Shown piece after piece: positions 10,495-21,346 of a DNA stretch of 64,000 bases. Source of the stretch: Agapanthus africanus (Eukaryota; Streptophyta; Magnoliopsida; Asparagales; Amaryllidaceae); contig CM057344.1 in the NCBI GenBank assembly GCA_030015575.1, positions 189,303,044-189,367,043 on the forward strand. Reading direction: 5' to 3'. How positions within the stretch are numbered: position 1 is the first letter of the stretch; each line of letters starts with the position of its first letter. The position numbers and the translations under genes were made by a program. A model generated the notes under the pieces. The model was not told the DNA's origin. It did not search any database and was given only the letters and a program-made list of their open reading frames with translations.

Positions 10495-12720
10495 TGTTAG
10501 TTATATGTATGCCCTAGAGGCCATTACTGTACATATGATGTATATTGTAGTGGATGCTAGGACGTATATAGGGAGGACTTTCTTGCTCGACATGATAGTA
10601 TGCTATCTGGTTACCCTTTACCTTAACGTGTATGCTGATTGTCTCTCTGTTACATGTTGGTAAAGCCCTTAGGATCTGTACTTGACTACCTGGACTATGA
10701 TGCGGATCATACTGGTGGGGACATGGTAGTCCATAAGTACATCCTTCAAAGTCCCTAGTCGTGGGTGTATCGAGACGGGGCATCGATATACCAGAGTAGA
10801 CTAGCGTGTACCTTCTCGACCCATACAGATGGGCGATGGATGATCCCATATCCATCGGTGTTTGACATCGAAGATGATATACGGGTGCTCAGTAGAGACT
10901 GGGTACACTGGACGGACTCGCCGAGAACTCCCAGATGGTATTATACCTCACGTCAGATGGCAGTTCTCTGGTGACACTGGTACAGAGTAGTCTGTTGATC
11001 CGAGATCGTCATAGAGTCTTGTGTGGTTCCCACTGTGCTTTGATTTGCATCTTACCACGTCCAAGAGGGCGTGCAAAACGGTGGTTTTTGGGTACAGTCC
11101 CGAGTCACATGGAGGCAATGAGCGATAGGAGGGGATTCGTCTCTCCCGGTATATGGGGGTTGATGTTGCGCTGTGTTCGATTGGCTATAACAGGAAATCC
11201 CTGGCCAGGGTTGCTGAGATTTACTGGTAAGTGTTACCAGTAGTTTCTCGAACAGTTATAGACCTCATATCGACACGACTTATTGAGCTATTGGGGTCTG
11301 ACGTTTACCACCCCTAGGCGAGATATGCGACATATCAGACGATCAGACCGGACTGTACGGTAGTGTTACTGGTCGGATTCACTGGAGTGTGAGCGGGCTT
11401 GCTCGTCGATCTTCAGATCGCTCAATACCCGGGTGGCCGTTACGTTTAGCAGACCGCTTGCGGCTTGTGGATGTTTGATATGATCATCATCCGCTGCCGG
11501 CGTATTGACGAGTCTTTAGAGTCCTACACAGAGGTTTCCTGGTTCAAGCGAAACGAAATAGGAGCGCATATGAGATATGTGCGGGACCGAGAATAATGCG
11601 AGTATGTGATACCGTATTCTATTCTCGCGATAAATATATCGAATGGTTGTATGCGATATAACCTAGTTATCGATTCAAGCGTTGATTCGATAAGCCGATA
11701 CATTGTATACTAGCCGGTTATATGCGACATGACCGGATCATTGAATCAAGTGTTGATTTAATGATTTAATGCATATTTATATATATGATATATTACTTTG
11801 CATCAACTAGTATCGGTTTACTTAAGATGGATTTTCTCACTCGGATATGCGCATTACATATGCGATATGATTTTGTGCATTTGATTGTATCATGTTTGAT
11901 GATACATGTTTACTTGGTTAAGTGCAAAGATTTAAACCATGGTTAAAAGAATGGTTAGGGTTTCTTTTCCTTTATTTATCTATTTATTTATTTATTTATT
12001 TATTGATTTTTGGAAAATAAAAGGCAAGAGAAAAGAATGGTGGCTATTTTTGTTTTAAGTTGAAGTTTTATGAAGCTTTGACTTTGTCCACCATTCTTAT
12101 CTCATGCTTAACCTAACCATTTGAATTAACCCTAGTTAAATCTCTACACATAACCATGGTTATATTATGATAAGAATTGATTTTCTTTTATTATTCTTTT
12201 AACTTATCATATCATCTTTCTTCTTCTTCTTCATTCTTCAAGTGAAGAAAAGCAAAGTCCATCAATGGTGATTGTTGGATATGAGTGAGAAATCCAATTC
12301 TAAAGTTAACCCACTTCTTATTTCTTCATCCTCTACCTCTTGCCAAGTAGTAGAGTGTGTTTCCTTCACAAGATTTTAGGGTTTGGTGAAGGTGGAGCTT
12401 GATTCATCGATGCCTCGACGTAGATCATCTTCGGCATGGACATCGACGACCTAGCTTGCCCATTCTCCGACGAAGCCGATCTTAGAGCCCAGATTCGATT
12501 TGGACAGCGGAGAGGACCTCGTTGCGGAGCTATGGAGGTGGAGCACCGGATCTACAAAGGTTGTATTTCCGTATTTTATATAGTTAACTGTTAACTAGTT
12601 CTTGTTCGCCCAGAAATCTAGCAAACGATCCGTAGTTTAGGGTTTGTAGGCACCATAATTTTTGAAATTGCCATGGTTGATGGCTTGGGAGACCTCACTA
12701 GTGTGCCTAGGAACCCTGCA
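10495..12720 (+). mobile_element. C4 5' LTR
   Basis: It runs from TGTTAGTTATATGTATGCCC to ...CTAGGAACCCTGCA. The dyad train is at 11645-11770. The block 'gacgtagatcatcttcggc' near 12419 is shared by most LTR copies, old and young. The short frames over 10765-11243 also occur in other copies but shift and break freely, so I do not count them as genes. Confidence 0.93.
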
Positions 12721-12721
12721 G

Positions 12722-12733
12722 TGGTATCAGAGC
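12722..12733 (+). other. C4 primer-binding site
   Basis: TGGTATCAGAGC, one base after the 5' LTR. It is complementary to the 3' end of plant initiator methionine tRNA, the usual primer of plant Copia elements. Confidence 0.95.
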
Positions 12734-12919
12734 CTAGCTAGAGCCTTAGGCGAAGCGTAGACGGAATTTGAAGTCCGAACGACACAAAACCGAAACCCAA
12801 AACATGCTCTCTGTACAATTTTTAAAATCTGGGATTTTTCAACATTAAAAATATTCAGAAAAATCAGCAGGAAATTCTATGAAATACTGTAAAATTCGGA
12901 TGCCTAATTCCAACAGTGC

Positions 12920-12966
12920 GCCGCGCTTCCGCGGCACGAGCCTGGATTGTGCGGCGCAAGCGCGGC
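12920..12966 (+). other. C4 GC-rich leader hairpin
   Basis: GCCGCGCTTCCGCGGCAC pairs with GTGCGGCGCAAGCGCGGC across a short loop, about 190 bases after the primer-binding site and in AT-rich surroundings. Equivalent hairpins with different sequence sit at the same place in C3, C2 and C1. Confidence 0.8.
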
Positions 12967-14460
12967 CATTTTGTCGTTTCTGGAATCTATTTTTCTACAG
13001 TAATTCATATTAAGCTGTGCTGGTATTCCTGGGTATTTTTAATAATTTTTCCAGAGTTGAATTTTTCTGGGTTGTTTTGGGATTTCGGTGTTTCGATCGG
13101 GGTATCAAATTTTGTCTGTGTGGCTTTCCGGATAAATTTTAGGATATGTTAAAAAGTTCGACCGGATATAAATACCCAAATTTTCCCCTGTCGGGAAATT
13201 TCCAAGTGTTGGATTTTTCCGTAGTTTAACGACGTTCTAAGTAGTGCAAGTAACGCGATGGTCCCTCTAGAAGACACAAACCTTAACTCGATTATGTGAC
13301 CGTCTTGAACTGCCCATTGAACCTTCGGGTTTGGGGCAGTACGGCGTGCCACATGTGAGGCGTTGGCTTGACCCTTCTACGGCTGGACCGTTGGTACTGA
13401 GGTACAAACTGAATGTTGTTAGACTTATTTCATGTGTTGATCTGTTTCGGGAAAACTTGGGTGTTCGATTGTTCGATCGGAAAGTTTAACATTTTCTGTT
13501 TATCTGGAATGGGATACAATAATTGGAATTCACAATGAGTTATATGATAACTAAATGAATGTTATAAACATAGCAGTTTAGTCTCACTTGATCGGTTGCC
13601 ACGGAATTTTGATGTGATCAAAAGTCCGTTGCAATCACGTAGCGTACGCGGATACTCGCCGGGTAAACTTAATAGACAGCCTCACTCCATAGCCCCGACC
13701 AAGTGACTGTAGGAGAACCCCGTCGCCGAAAGCATCCCTCCGGGTGCTCGCGGTAGCGGTGTTCCGCCTTGGTGCACTTCGTCGCCGGTATCGGGGGTGC
13801 GGCCGCCTACTTAAGTTTGCGACGAGCATTCGATCAGGCTGTCGGGAATCTTGTTGAATTGCCCGACTTGATATTGAAAAGTGTTTTCGATAATGAGACT
13901 AAAATGCGGGGTTTATAATTGTTAGGCATGCGATGTCTAAGTAATTCATTTGGTCAGGCATGCGATGTCTGAGGTGGTTGCGGATTCCAACTGTTGTAGT
14001 TTTACACTTTCTTTTCTGTGACTGTAAGTGTAATATGTGATATCGCCGGTTTCGTTGCTATATGTCAACGAAAATTGGGATGTGCATTTTTACTTACGTT
14101 GATGACATGTGATGTTATGTGTTGCTGGATATGTTATATTGGATCGTCGTGTTTGAATAGCCGGGGGTTTTTATGTGAGATAAGTGTTTTTCATTTTCAT
14201 TCATGTAAAAACTTGTATGTAATATTCTTTTATTGGGGCGCTTCCAGGTTGCGGGAGTTGTCACCTGTTGTATATTATTTACTTTTCCGCACTAGGATAG
14301 ACCCAAGGAGGAGGGCACAAGTAACCGGGTTCTGGAGTCCAGTGGGAGACCAACTCGAGGAGTCGAGTCCGGGTCTCCTAACTCTAGAATTGGTAGGGTT
14401 GCTTGCCGCTCTCGTAGGGGTCTAGGGGTGTGGGTTTGGCTATTCATCACGACCGTGGAA

Positions 14461-14496
14461 TCCGTGTTTTATACTGGCTCGTATTGAAAACACGGA
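14461..14496 (+). other. C4 leader hairpin, TCCGTGTTTT type
   Basis: TCCGTGTTTTATAC pairs with GTATTGAAAACACGGA with a one-base bulge and a six-base loop. It is conserved at 36494-36529 (C3), 44608-44643 (C2) and 52561-52594 (C1). In C1 the loop and adjoining bases changed while the outer stem stayed. Confidence 0.8.
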
Positions 14497-14843
14497 CGTC
14501 CTAGTATATCCAATATTTCATATGTTTATTCTGCTGCGATATCTGTGATGAGATCATGTGATACTCTGTGATGGATATAGTATATAGTATATATGATATA
14601 TTATATAGACGTTACTTATGTTTTACACTCACGCTAGCCCTGCCCCGCTCTGCCGTTAGTTACCTAACCTAACGGTGCACGAGGGGACATCGAGGCGAAT
14701 GCGGATGGCATAAGTGTACGTCGTATTTATCTGTGATGATTAGGTACTTAAATGATGGGACTTCATTAATGTGATTAATGAAATAAAAGAAACCTAAGAT
14801 GTTGTAGAATCGAATTTCAAAATAAAACAGGTAGCTACAGTTC

Positions 14844-15086
14844 TTGCTTTGCACAGCGGTATATGCGATATATCCTGCACCTTATTCGATGAGGAAAGGA
14901 CCGAGATCCCTTCACCGGGAGTGACTCCTTTAGCAATAACTGGCAGATGCTACACACTCGGTTTGTCTTTTGATTGCTTTTAAGTGTTTTTGCTTTGCAC
15001 AGTGATATATATGATATATCCCGCACCTCATTCGACGAGGAAAGGACCGACGATCCCTTCACCGGGAGTGACTCCTTTAGCAAAAC
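14844..15086 (+). repeat. C4 leader direct repeat, two units of about 97 bp
   Basis: Units at 14844-14940 and 14990-15086 both start 'ttgctttgcacag'. Both hold a dyad (GGTATATGCGATATATCC or its relative) and both share 'cttcaccgggagtgactcc'. They are separated by about 50 unrelated bases. The pair is present in all four elements (C3 36876-37119; C2 and C1 in reverse near 44020-44249 and 51975-52211). Confidence 0.85.
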
Positions 15087-15220
15087 TAGAAAAGCCTCAA
15101 AAATACTCCATTTCAAAATTCATTCGATCCTACAACGATATCAAGTTCATTACGCAATAGGTTTTCAGAAAAACCTGTCGTAGCCCTCCGTCATTTCAGA
15201 TAAGTATTAGTTAGTATTCG

Positions 15221-15440
15221 TGCTGCGGTTGTTTGGCATGCGTCAAGGCGTAGTGTACGGTAGCTAACTAGTGCTTATCTGCCAGCATATGATGCGATTG
15301 GATTAGGGTATTCGTACGGCGTTGTTTGGCATGCGTCAAGGGTCGTGCGGGTGGGTTTAATTCAATCAAGAAATGTACGGGTTGAACTTGACTAGCAGAC
15401 TATGGGTTGTTTGGCATGCGTCAAGGTCATAGCGAGCTAG
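15221..15440 (+). other. C4 triple stem-loop array, ATGC tetraloop
   Basis: Three copies of TTGGC-ATGC-GTCAA are centred at about 15240, 15332 and 15417. Each is enclosed by its own outer stem. The first has CTGCG with CGTAG. The second has CGTACGGC with GTCGTGCG, counting two G-U pairs. The third has CTATG with CATAG, extended by CTAGC with GCTAG. The surroundings of the three differ from each other but match the same-numbered stem-loop in C1-C3. The TTGGC/GTCAA inner stem includes one G-U pair. Confidence 0.8.
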
Positions 15441-15846
15441 GGGCAAAATATTATCGGGAATTTCAAGTGTTGAAATTTGCAATGAGATTGCATACCTTCT
15501 ATGAGATAGTTGGATCCCGATACCCGCTGCGAGTAAGTGTTACTCCTGGGAGAGTTTTATACATTACAATTAGCCGATCAAGTAGGTGTCTAGAAAGGTG
15601 TCAACGGGGTTACGCCTCTGGGAAAACGAGGTTTACAGTAATTAGGTTCGTGCGAAAGCACGGAGGACCTCCCTCAAAGTACCGACACTGGCCTGGCTGA
15701 AAGATTGGCGAACTTGTAGTGTGTAATTAATCCCGGCTAGTCTTTCCTTTTAGGGTTTGAAGGAAGATTTGATAAAAAGCAGTGGGAGCCATCCTGATTA
15801 GATAAAATAATAACCAATCTATTCTTGACAGAGCGCACGCTGAGTG

Positions 15847-15867
15847 TTTTCTTCTCTCTCTCTCCAG
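15847..15867 (+). promoter_or_regulatory. C4 pyrimidine tract with AG, splice-acceptor-like
   Basis: A tract of about 15 pyrimidines (cttctctctctctcc) is followed by AG|GTAGCGACC. It lies at the same place in C3 (37880-37900), C2 (43238-43259, reverse) and C1 (51194-51216, reverse), just before pol-like sequence begins. Splicing of leader RNA is reported for BARE-type Copia elements. That this site is used is inference. Confidence 0.5.
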
Positions 15868-18660
15868 GTAGCGACCATATCACGCCTTAATCAAGATAAT
15901 AATACGGAATATTGACCGAACCCACTTGTTATACTGAGCTGGGGAACGTTGGTCCCGCTCCAACTTATAATTGTTATAAGACAGAGCAGGAAATTGGGGA
16001 TTACCAGAATTCCTGTGCCGCCCAAACGAAGAGAGTGCATGCTGATGCATCATCTTCGGGTGTGTTCATTATACAGAACTGTTTCTCAGTATCCTTTACG
16101 TCCTGGGTATGTGATACCAGATCAGGATCCCAGATATGTAATCTGTTACATAGGGCTACAGAAAGGTAGAGAACTGAGAACGGGTGATAAGTTTCATGAG
16201 GCAGAAAACGGGGCAAGTGTTGCAGCCAAGTCTGTCGGTCACTGTCACCCTGTATTACAATACATTGATTCTGAACGAATGTTGTTAGATACCGAACCTG
16301 ATATACAAAATCATATCAGTCTCTTTATCTGAAAAGAAAGGATATAATTTTGTATTGTTAGATAATGTTTTGAACATTTCCTATATCAAAGGTTGATCGG
16401 TTCAGGCACGTTATCTAAAAGCATTAATGTTCTAAATCAAACTACAGTTCTTAATATACGGAACACACACGAGAGGAATAGTTCAGAAATGAACGAATTC
16501 TTCTTGAGGTATTGTAGACTAGGTCAGATCAATGCGACCCGACTTGCTAGAGTTACATATAGATGCATATTTAAATCAGTTTGAATTTACATCTTGTGAA
16601 ACTCGCCAGTCATGTCACAAAGATAAGATGACCACAGCTCTGTTTATTGGAAACAGAGAAAGAGTTAGTAAACTCTTGGGATTGATACATGCTGATGTAT
16701 GTAAGGTCCCCTGTCTACACATGCCAGGACTGGTTCTTTATACTTCGTTATATTCTCTGATAATCTCTCAAGATTCAGTCATATGTTCCTGTTGAAACAT
16801 GAGTCCGAACCTTTTGAGATATTCACAGAATATAAGTTAGAAGTAGAGAACCAGAATACAGGTATAAGTATTATGTCCTTTGATGAGATCAAGGAGGAGA
16901 ATACTTGAGCACGGAAATACTGGACTATTCTAAAGGAGAATGAGATTCTCTCTCAGCATTACTCCTCCGAATACACCATAGCACGATAGTATATCGGGGC
17001 GGAGCAGATACACCCTATTTGATATGGTGTGCTCTATGATGAGTAATACTGAGTTACCTTTTTCCTTTTGGGAGTTATGCACTTACGAAGTTGCATACCT
17101 ATTGAATAGGGTTCTAATCAAATCAGTTGCCTACCGCTTCATATGTGATATGGAAAGGGAAGAGCCCATATCTTAAGATAGTTAAGATTTGGGGTTGTCC
17201 GGCCTATGTCTGAAAGCAAAATCCGGACAAGCTCGAAGGCAAGATCTGTTATGTAGAACTGGAAATGTTCCAGCTATACAAACTGCAGCTGATGATTTGA
17301 AAGAACCAAAGGATTCGATAGTTACCAACGAACCTCAGCCTCTCCGCCGATCTAGTAGGGTTCCTCACCCACCTGAGAGATACTTCGGTTTCTCTATGAC
17401 AGTGGGAGCGAGGACTGCATCATGAGATGATGACCCAACTAGTTTCGAGCTGGCCATCTGGAGTAAGACTCTGTAAGAATGGCTGGATGTTTAGCGATCT
17501 GAGATGGAATCCTTATACACCAACAAAGTATAGACTTTAGTTGCTATATCTGAAGGGTTAAATTCCCATCAGGAGCAAGTATATCTTGAGAAGATTACTT
17601 GGTGTACATGGAAAAGTTGAGACTTTCAAAGCTAGACTTGTTAAAGCTTTTCGTCATTGACCAGGCGTGGATCATGATGAAACCTTTTCAAGTGACTATG
17701 CTTAAGTCCATCCAGATCCTACTTACCCCGGCTACATACCATGACTACGATATCTGGCGGTTGGGTGCCATGACTGCTTTTCTAAATATTGATTTAGAAA
17801 AGAACGTCTGTAAGTACACAGCCAGAGGGCTTCGTAAACAGTGGGAGCAGCGGAAACGTGTGCAAGATGCTTTATAGGATAAAGCAGGCATCGCGGAGTT
17901 GGAACATCTGTTTTGATGAAGTAGTCAAAGAGTTTGACATCATCAAAATGGTAGATGAACCTTGTATAAACAAAAAGGTAGTAGGGAGTATGGTGACGAT
18001 CCTCGTAGAGTACGTGGATGACATACTCTTGATAGGGAAGGAGTTTCCTATGCTACGCTCGATCAATCTCCGCTTATCACAATGATTCTCCATATAGGAT
18101 CAAAGTGATACCTACTAAATCCTAGGTTTTGGATCTATGAGATAGATCTAAATGGATGTTAGGATTCTCACTAGTTGTAGTGAGAAGGTATCAATCGACC
18201 CTGGGGAGAATCACTGGAATGGTTCCAGGGTGATAAAGACGACTGAGTGTCAGTCACAGGCATTGTCTTTAACCTCAGTAAAGGGACGGTATGTTGGAAG
18301 AGTTCCAAGCTAGATACCGTGGCATACTAGACGATAAAGGCAGGATACATCGCTACTTAAGATGCTACCAAAGAGGATGTTTGGGTGTATATCAGTTCAT
18401 GAGATGAACTACGTTCCTACCATTGTGAGACAATGGAGTTGTGGCTCATGCCGAGGAACGCCCGTCCCATCAGTGATCCAGACATATTCTAAGGCAGTAT
18501 CACTTGATCATGGAGATGGTTGATCTCCAGGGTGATCGAGGTTTGGAGAGTAGACTCAGAGGACAATACAGCGGATCCACTCACAAAGGCCTGTTCCCAG
18601 AGAGAGACTTTTATGGGATGGTTGAGTATGAGATACTTCAAACCACTGCTACAGATGGCC
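15868..18660 (+). pseudogene. C4 pol remnants (protease/pre-integrase, integrase, RT, RNase H)
   Basis: The domain order is that of Copia. A pre-integrase part near 16150-16260 reads ENGASVAAKSVG, like the NGARVAALAVG of relatives. Then come a zinc-binding part (CRLGQINATRLA, then CETRQSCHKDKM) near 16510-16635 and an integrase-core remnant with LLGLIHADVC. The linker PLRRSSRVPHPPERYFG lies near 17340. The reverse-transcriptase part has QASRSWNICFDEVVKEFD and the YVDDILLIG catalytic motif near 17888-18040. An RNase H-like end follows near 18300-18640. It is broken in several places. The RT wording is closest to the Angela/Tork lineage, judged from memory of these families. Confidence 0.85.
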
Positions 18661-18662
18661 CT

Positions 18663-18678
18663 AGTGCAAGTGGGAGAT
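18663..18678 (+). other. C4 polypurine tract
   Basis: AGTGCAAGTGGGAGAT directly before the 3' LTR. Confidence 0.9.
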
Positions 18679-20904
18679 TGTTAGTTATATGTATGCCCTA
18701 GAGGCCATTACTGTACATATGATGTATATTGTAGTGGATGCTAGGACGTATATAGGGAGGACTTTCTTGCTCGACATGATAGTATGCTATCTGGTTACCC
18801 TTTACCTTAACGTGTATGCTGATTGTCTCTCTGTTACATGTTGGTAAAGCCCTTAGGATCTGTACTTGACTACCTGGACTATGATGCGGATCATACTAGT
18901 GGGGACATGGTAGTCCATAAGTACATCCTTCAAAGTCCCTAGTCGTGGGTGTATCGAGACGGGGCATCGATATACCAGAGTAGACTAGCGTGTACCTTCT
19001 CGACCCATACAGATGGGCGATGGATGATCCCATATCCATCGGTGTTTGACATCGAAGATGATATACGGGTGCTCAGTAGAGACTGGGTACACTGGACGGA
19101 CTCGCCGAGAACTCCCAGATGGTATTATACCTCACGTCAGATGGCAGTTCTCTGGTGACACTGGTACAGAGTAGTCTGTTGACCCGAGATCGTCATAGAG
19201 TCTTGTGTGGTTCCCACTGTGCTTTGATTTGCATCTTACCACGTCCAAGAGGGCGTGCAAAACGGTGGTTTTTGGGTACAGTCCCGAGTCACATGGAGGC
19301 AATGAGCGATAGGAGGGGATTCGTCTCTCCCGGTATATGGGGGTTGATGTTGCGCTGTGTTCGATTGGCTATAACAGGAAATCCCTGGCCAGGGTTGCTG
19401 AGATTTACTGGTAAGTGTTACCAGTAGTTTCTCGAACAGTTATAGACCTCATATCGACACGACTTATTGAGCTATTAGGGTCTGACGTTTACCACCCCTA
19501 GGCGAGATATGCGACATATCAGACGATCAGACCGGACTGTACGGTAGTGTTACTGGTCGGATTCACTGGAGTGTGAGCGGGCTTGCTCGTCGATCTTCAG
19601 ATCGCTCAATACCCGGGTGGCCGTTACGTTTAGCAGACCGCTTGCGGCTTGTGGATGTTTGATATGATCATCATCCGCTGCCGGCGTATTGACGAGTCTT
19701 TAGAGTCCTACACAGAGGTTTCCTGGTTCAAGCGAAACGAAATAGGAGCGCATATGAGATATGTGCGGGACCGAGAATAATGCGAGTATGTGATACCGTA
19801 TTCTATTCTCGCGATAAATATATCGAATGGTTGTATGCGATATAACCTAGTTATCGATTCAAGCGTTGATTCGATAAGCCGATACATTGTATACTAGCCG
19901 GTTATATGCGACATGACCGGATCATTGAATCAAGTGTTGATTTAATGATTTAATGCATATTTATATATATGATATATTACTTTGCATCAACTAGTATCGG
20001 TTTACTTAAGATGGATTTTCTCACTCGGATATGCGCATTACATATGCGATATGATTTTGTGCATTTGATTGTATCATGTTTGATGATACATGTTTACTTG
20101 GTTAAGTGCAAAGATTTAAACCATGGTTAAAAGAATGGTTAGGGTTTCTTTTCCTTTATTTATCTATTTATTTATTTATTTATTGATTGATTTTTGGAAA
20201 ATAAAAGGCAAGAGAAAAGAATGGTGGCTATTTTTGTTTTAAGTTGAAGTTTCATGAAGCTTTGACTTTGTCCACCATTCTTATCTCATGCTTAACCTAA
20301 CCATTTGAATTAACCCTAGTTAAATCTCTACACATAACCATGGTTATATTATGATAAGAATTGATTTTCTTTTATTATTCTTTTAACTTATCATATCATC
20401 TTTCTTCTTCTTCTTCATTCTTCAAGTGAAGAAAAGCAAAGTCCATCAATGGTGATTGTTGGATATGAGTGAGAAATCCAATTCTAAAGTTAACCCACTT
20501 CCTATTTCTTCATCCTCTACCTCTTGCCAAGTAGTAGAGTGTGTTTCCTTCACAAGATTTTAGGGTTTGGTGAAGGTGGAGCTTGATTCATCGATGCCTC
20601 GACGTAGATCATCTTCGGCATGGACATCGACGACCTAGCTTGCCCATTCTCCGACGAAGCCGATCTTAGAGCCCAGATTCGATTTGGACAGCGGAGAGGA
20701 CCTCGTTGCGGAGCTATGGAGGTGGAGCACCGGATCTACAAAGGTTGTATTTCCGTATTTTATATAGTTAACTGTTAACTAGTTCTTGTTCGCCCAGAAA
20801 TCTAGCAAACGATCCGTAGTTTAGGGTTTGTAGGCACCATAATTTTTGAAATTGCCATGGTTGATGGCTTGGGAGACCTCACTAGTGTGCCTAGGAACCC
20901 TGCA
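18679..20904 (+). mobile_element. C4 3' LTR
   Basis: 2226 bp, the same length as the 5' LTR and about 99.7% identical by eye. It is followed by GTATG (20905-20909), and then the minisatellite resumes. Confidence 0.93.
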
Positions 20905-21346
20905 GTATGGATGTATCAATGTATATGTGCACCAATGTACATGTACAATGTGTATGTGCGCAAGTATGAATATATCAATGTATATGCGCACCAATGTCGA
21001 TATACAATGTGTACGTGCGCAAGTATGAATATATCAATGAATATGTGCACCAATATGAATATACGAGTGTGTATATCCGCAAGTATGAATGTATCAATGT
21101 ATATATGCACCAATATGGATATACAAATGTGTATATCCGCAAGTATGAATGTATCAATGTATATGTGCACCAATATGGATATACAAATGTGTATATCCGT
21201 AAGTATGAATGTATCAATGTATATGTGCACCAATATGGATATACAAATGTGTATATCCGCAAGTATGAATGTATCAATGTATATGTGCACTAATATGGAT
21301 ATACAAATGTGTATATCCGTAAGTATGAATGTATCAATGTATATGT
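20905..21346. repeat. 60-bp minisatellite, right part
   Basis: At least four near-perfect 60-base units (from about 21062), with more diverged units to the left. Because 60 is a multiple of three and the unit lacks stops in several frames, long apparent reading frames of 100-171 codons appear on both strands. They encode 20-residue repeats and are a by-product of the array. The first five bases are the second copy of the C4 target duplication. Confidence 0.92.

Larger units (their letters stand above)
12734..15846 (+). other. C4 long structured leader, no gag recognised
   Basis: About 3.1 kb lie between the primer-binding site and the first pol-like sequence. In a standard Copia element gag would occupy much of this space. 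No gag-like frame or zinc knuckle is visible in any of C1-C4. The stretch is instead rich in inverted and direct repeats that recur in all four copies: a GC hairpin, the 'gcatgcgatgtct' pair near 13927 and 13968, an AT-flanked hairpin at 14461, a two-copy repeat at 14844-15086 and three related stem-loops at 15221-15440. Short frames in this stretch are not conserved in a way that suggests protein. Confidence 0.7.
10495..20904 (+). mobile_element. Copia element C4 (youngest), complete ends
   Basis: A 10,410-bp insertion with 2226-bp LTRs at both ends, a primer-binding site at 12722, a polypurine tract at 18663 and a GTATG target duplication. By eye the two LTRs differ at about seven positions and have the same length. 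With the commonly used plant LTR rate of about 1.3e-8 per site per year that is on the order of a tenth of a million years. The coding part is broken in several places and I recognise no gag. It is a fossil in coding terms yet a recent insertion, which points to movement by another element's proteins. The group looks like the Angela/Tork (BARE-like) lineage of Copia. Confidence 0.92.

Noticed and set aside
10765-11243. Repeated frames of 69-102 codons in the Copia LTRs (also at 2863, 18949, 29392, 32989, 41146, 47926)
   Set aside because: They recur only because the LTRs are repeated. Several start at non-ATG codons, their lengths vary between copies, and they match no domain I know.
12722-12733. 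Apparent tRNA fragment (also at 34754, 46372, 54326, 57364)
   Set aside because: These are primer-binding sites of 12-13 bases, not tRNA genes.
14018-14425. 135-codon frame in the C4 leader
   Set aside because: The equivalent frames in C3 and C1 have different extents, composition is unlike Copia gag, and no zinc knuckle or capsid-like motif is visible. Leader hairpins overlap it.
20905-21346. Possible CRISPR-like array (regular repeat and spacer)
   Set aside because: The whole 60-base unit repeats with no unique spacers, and the context is plant LTR DNA.
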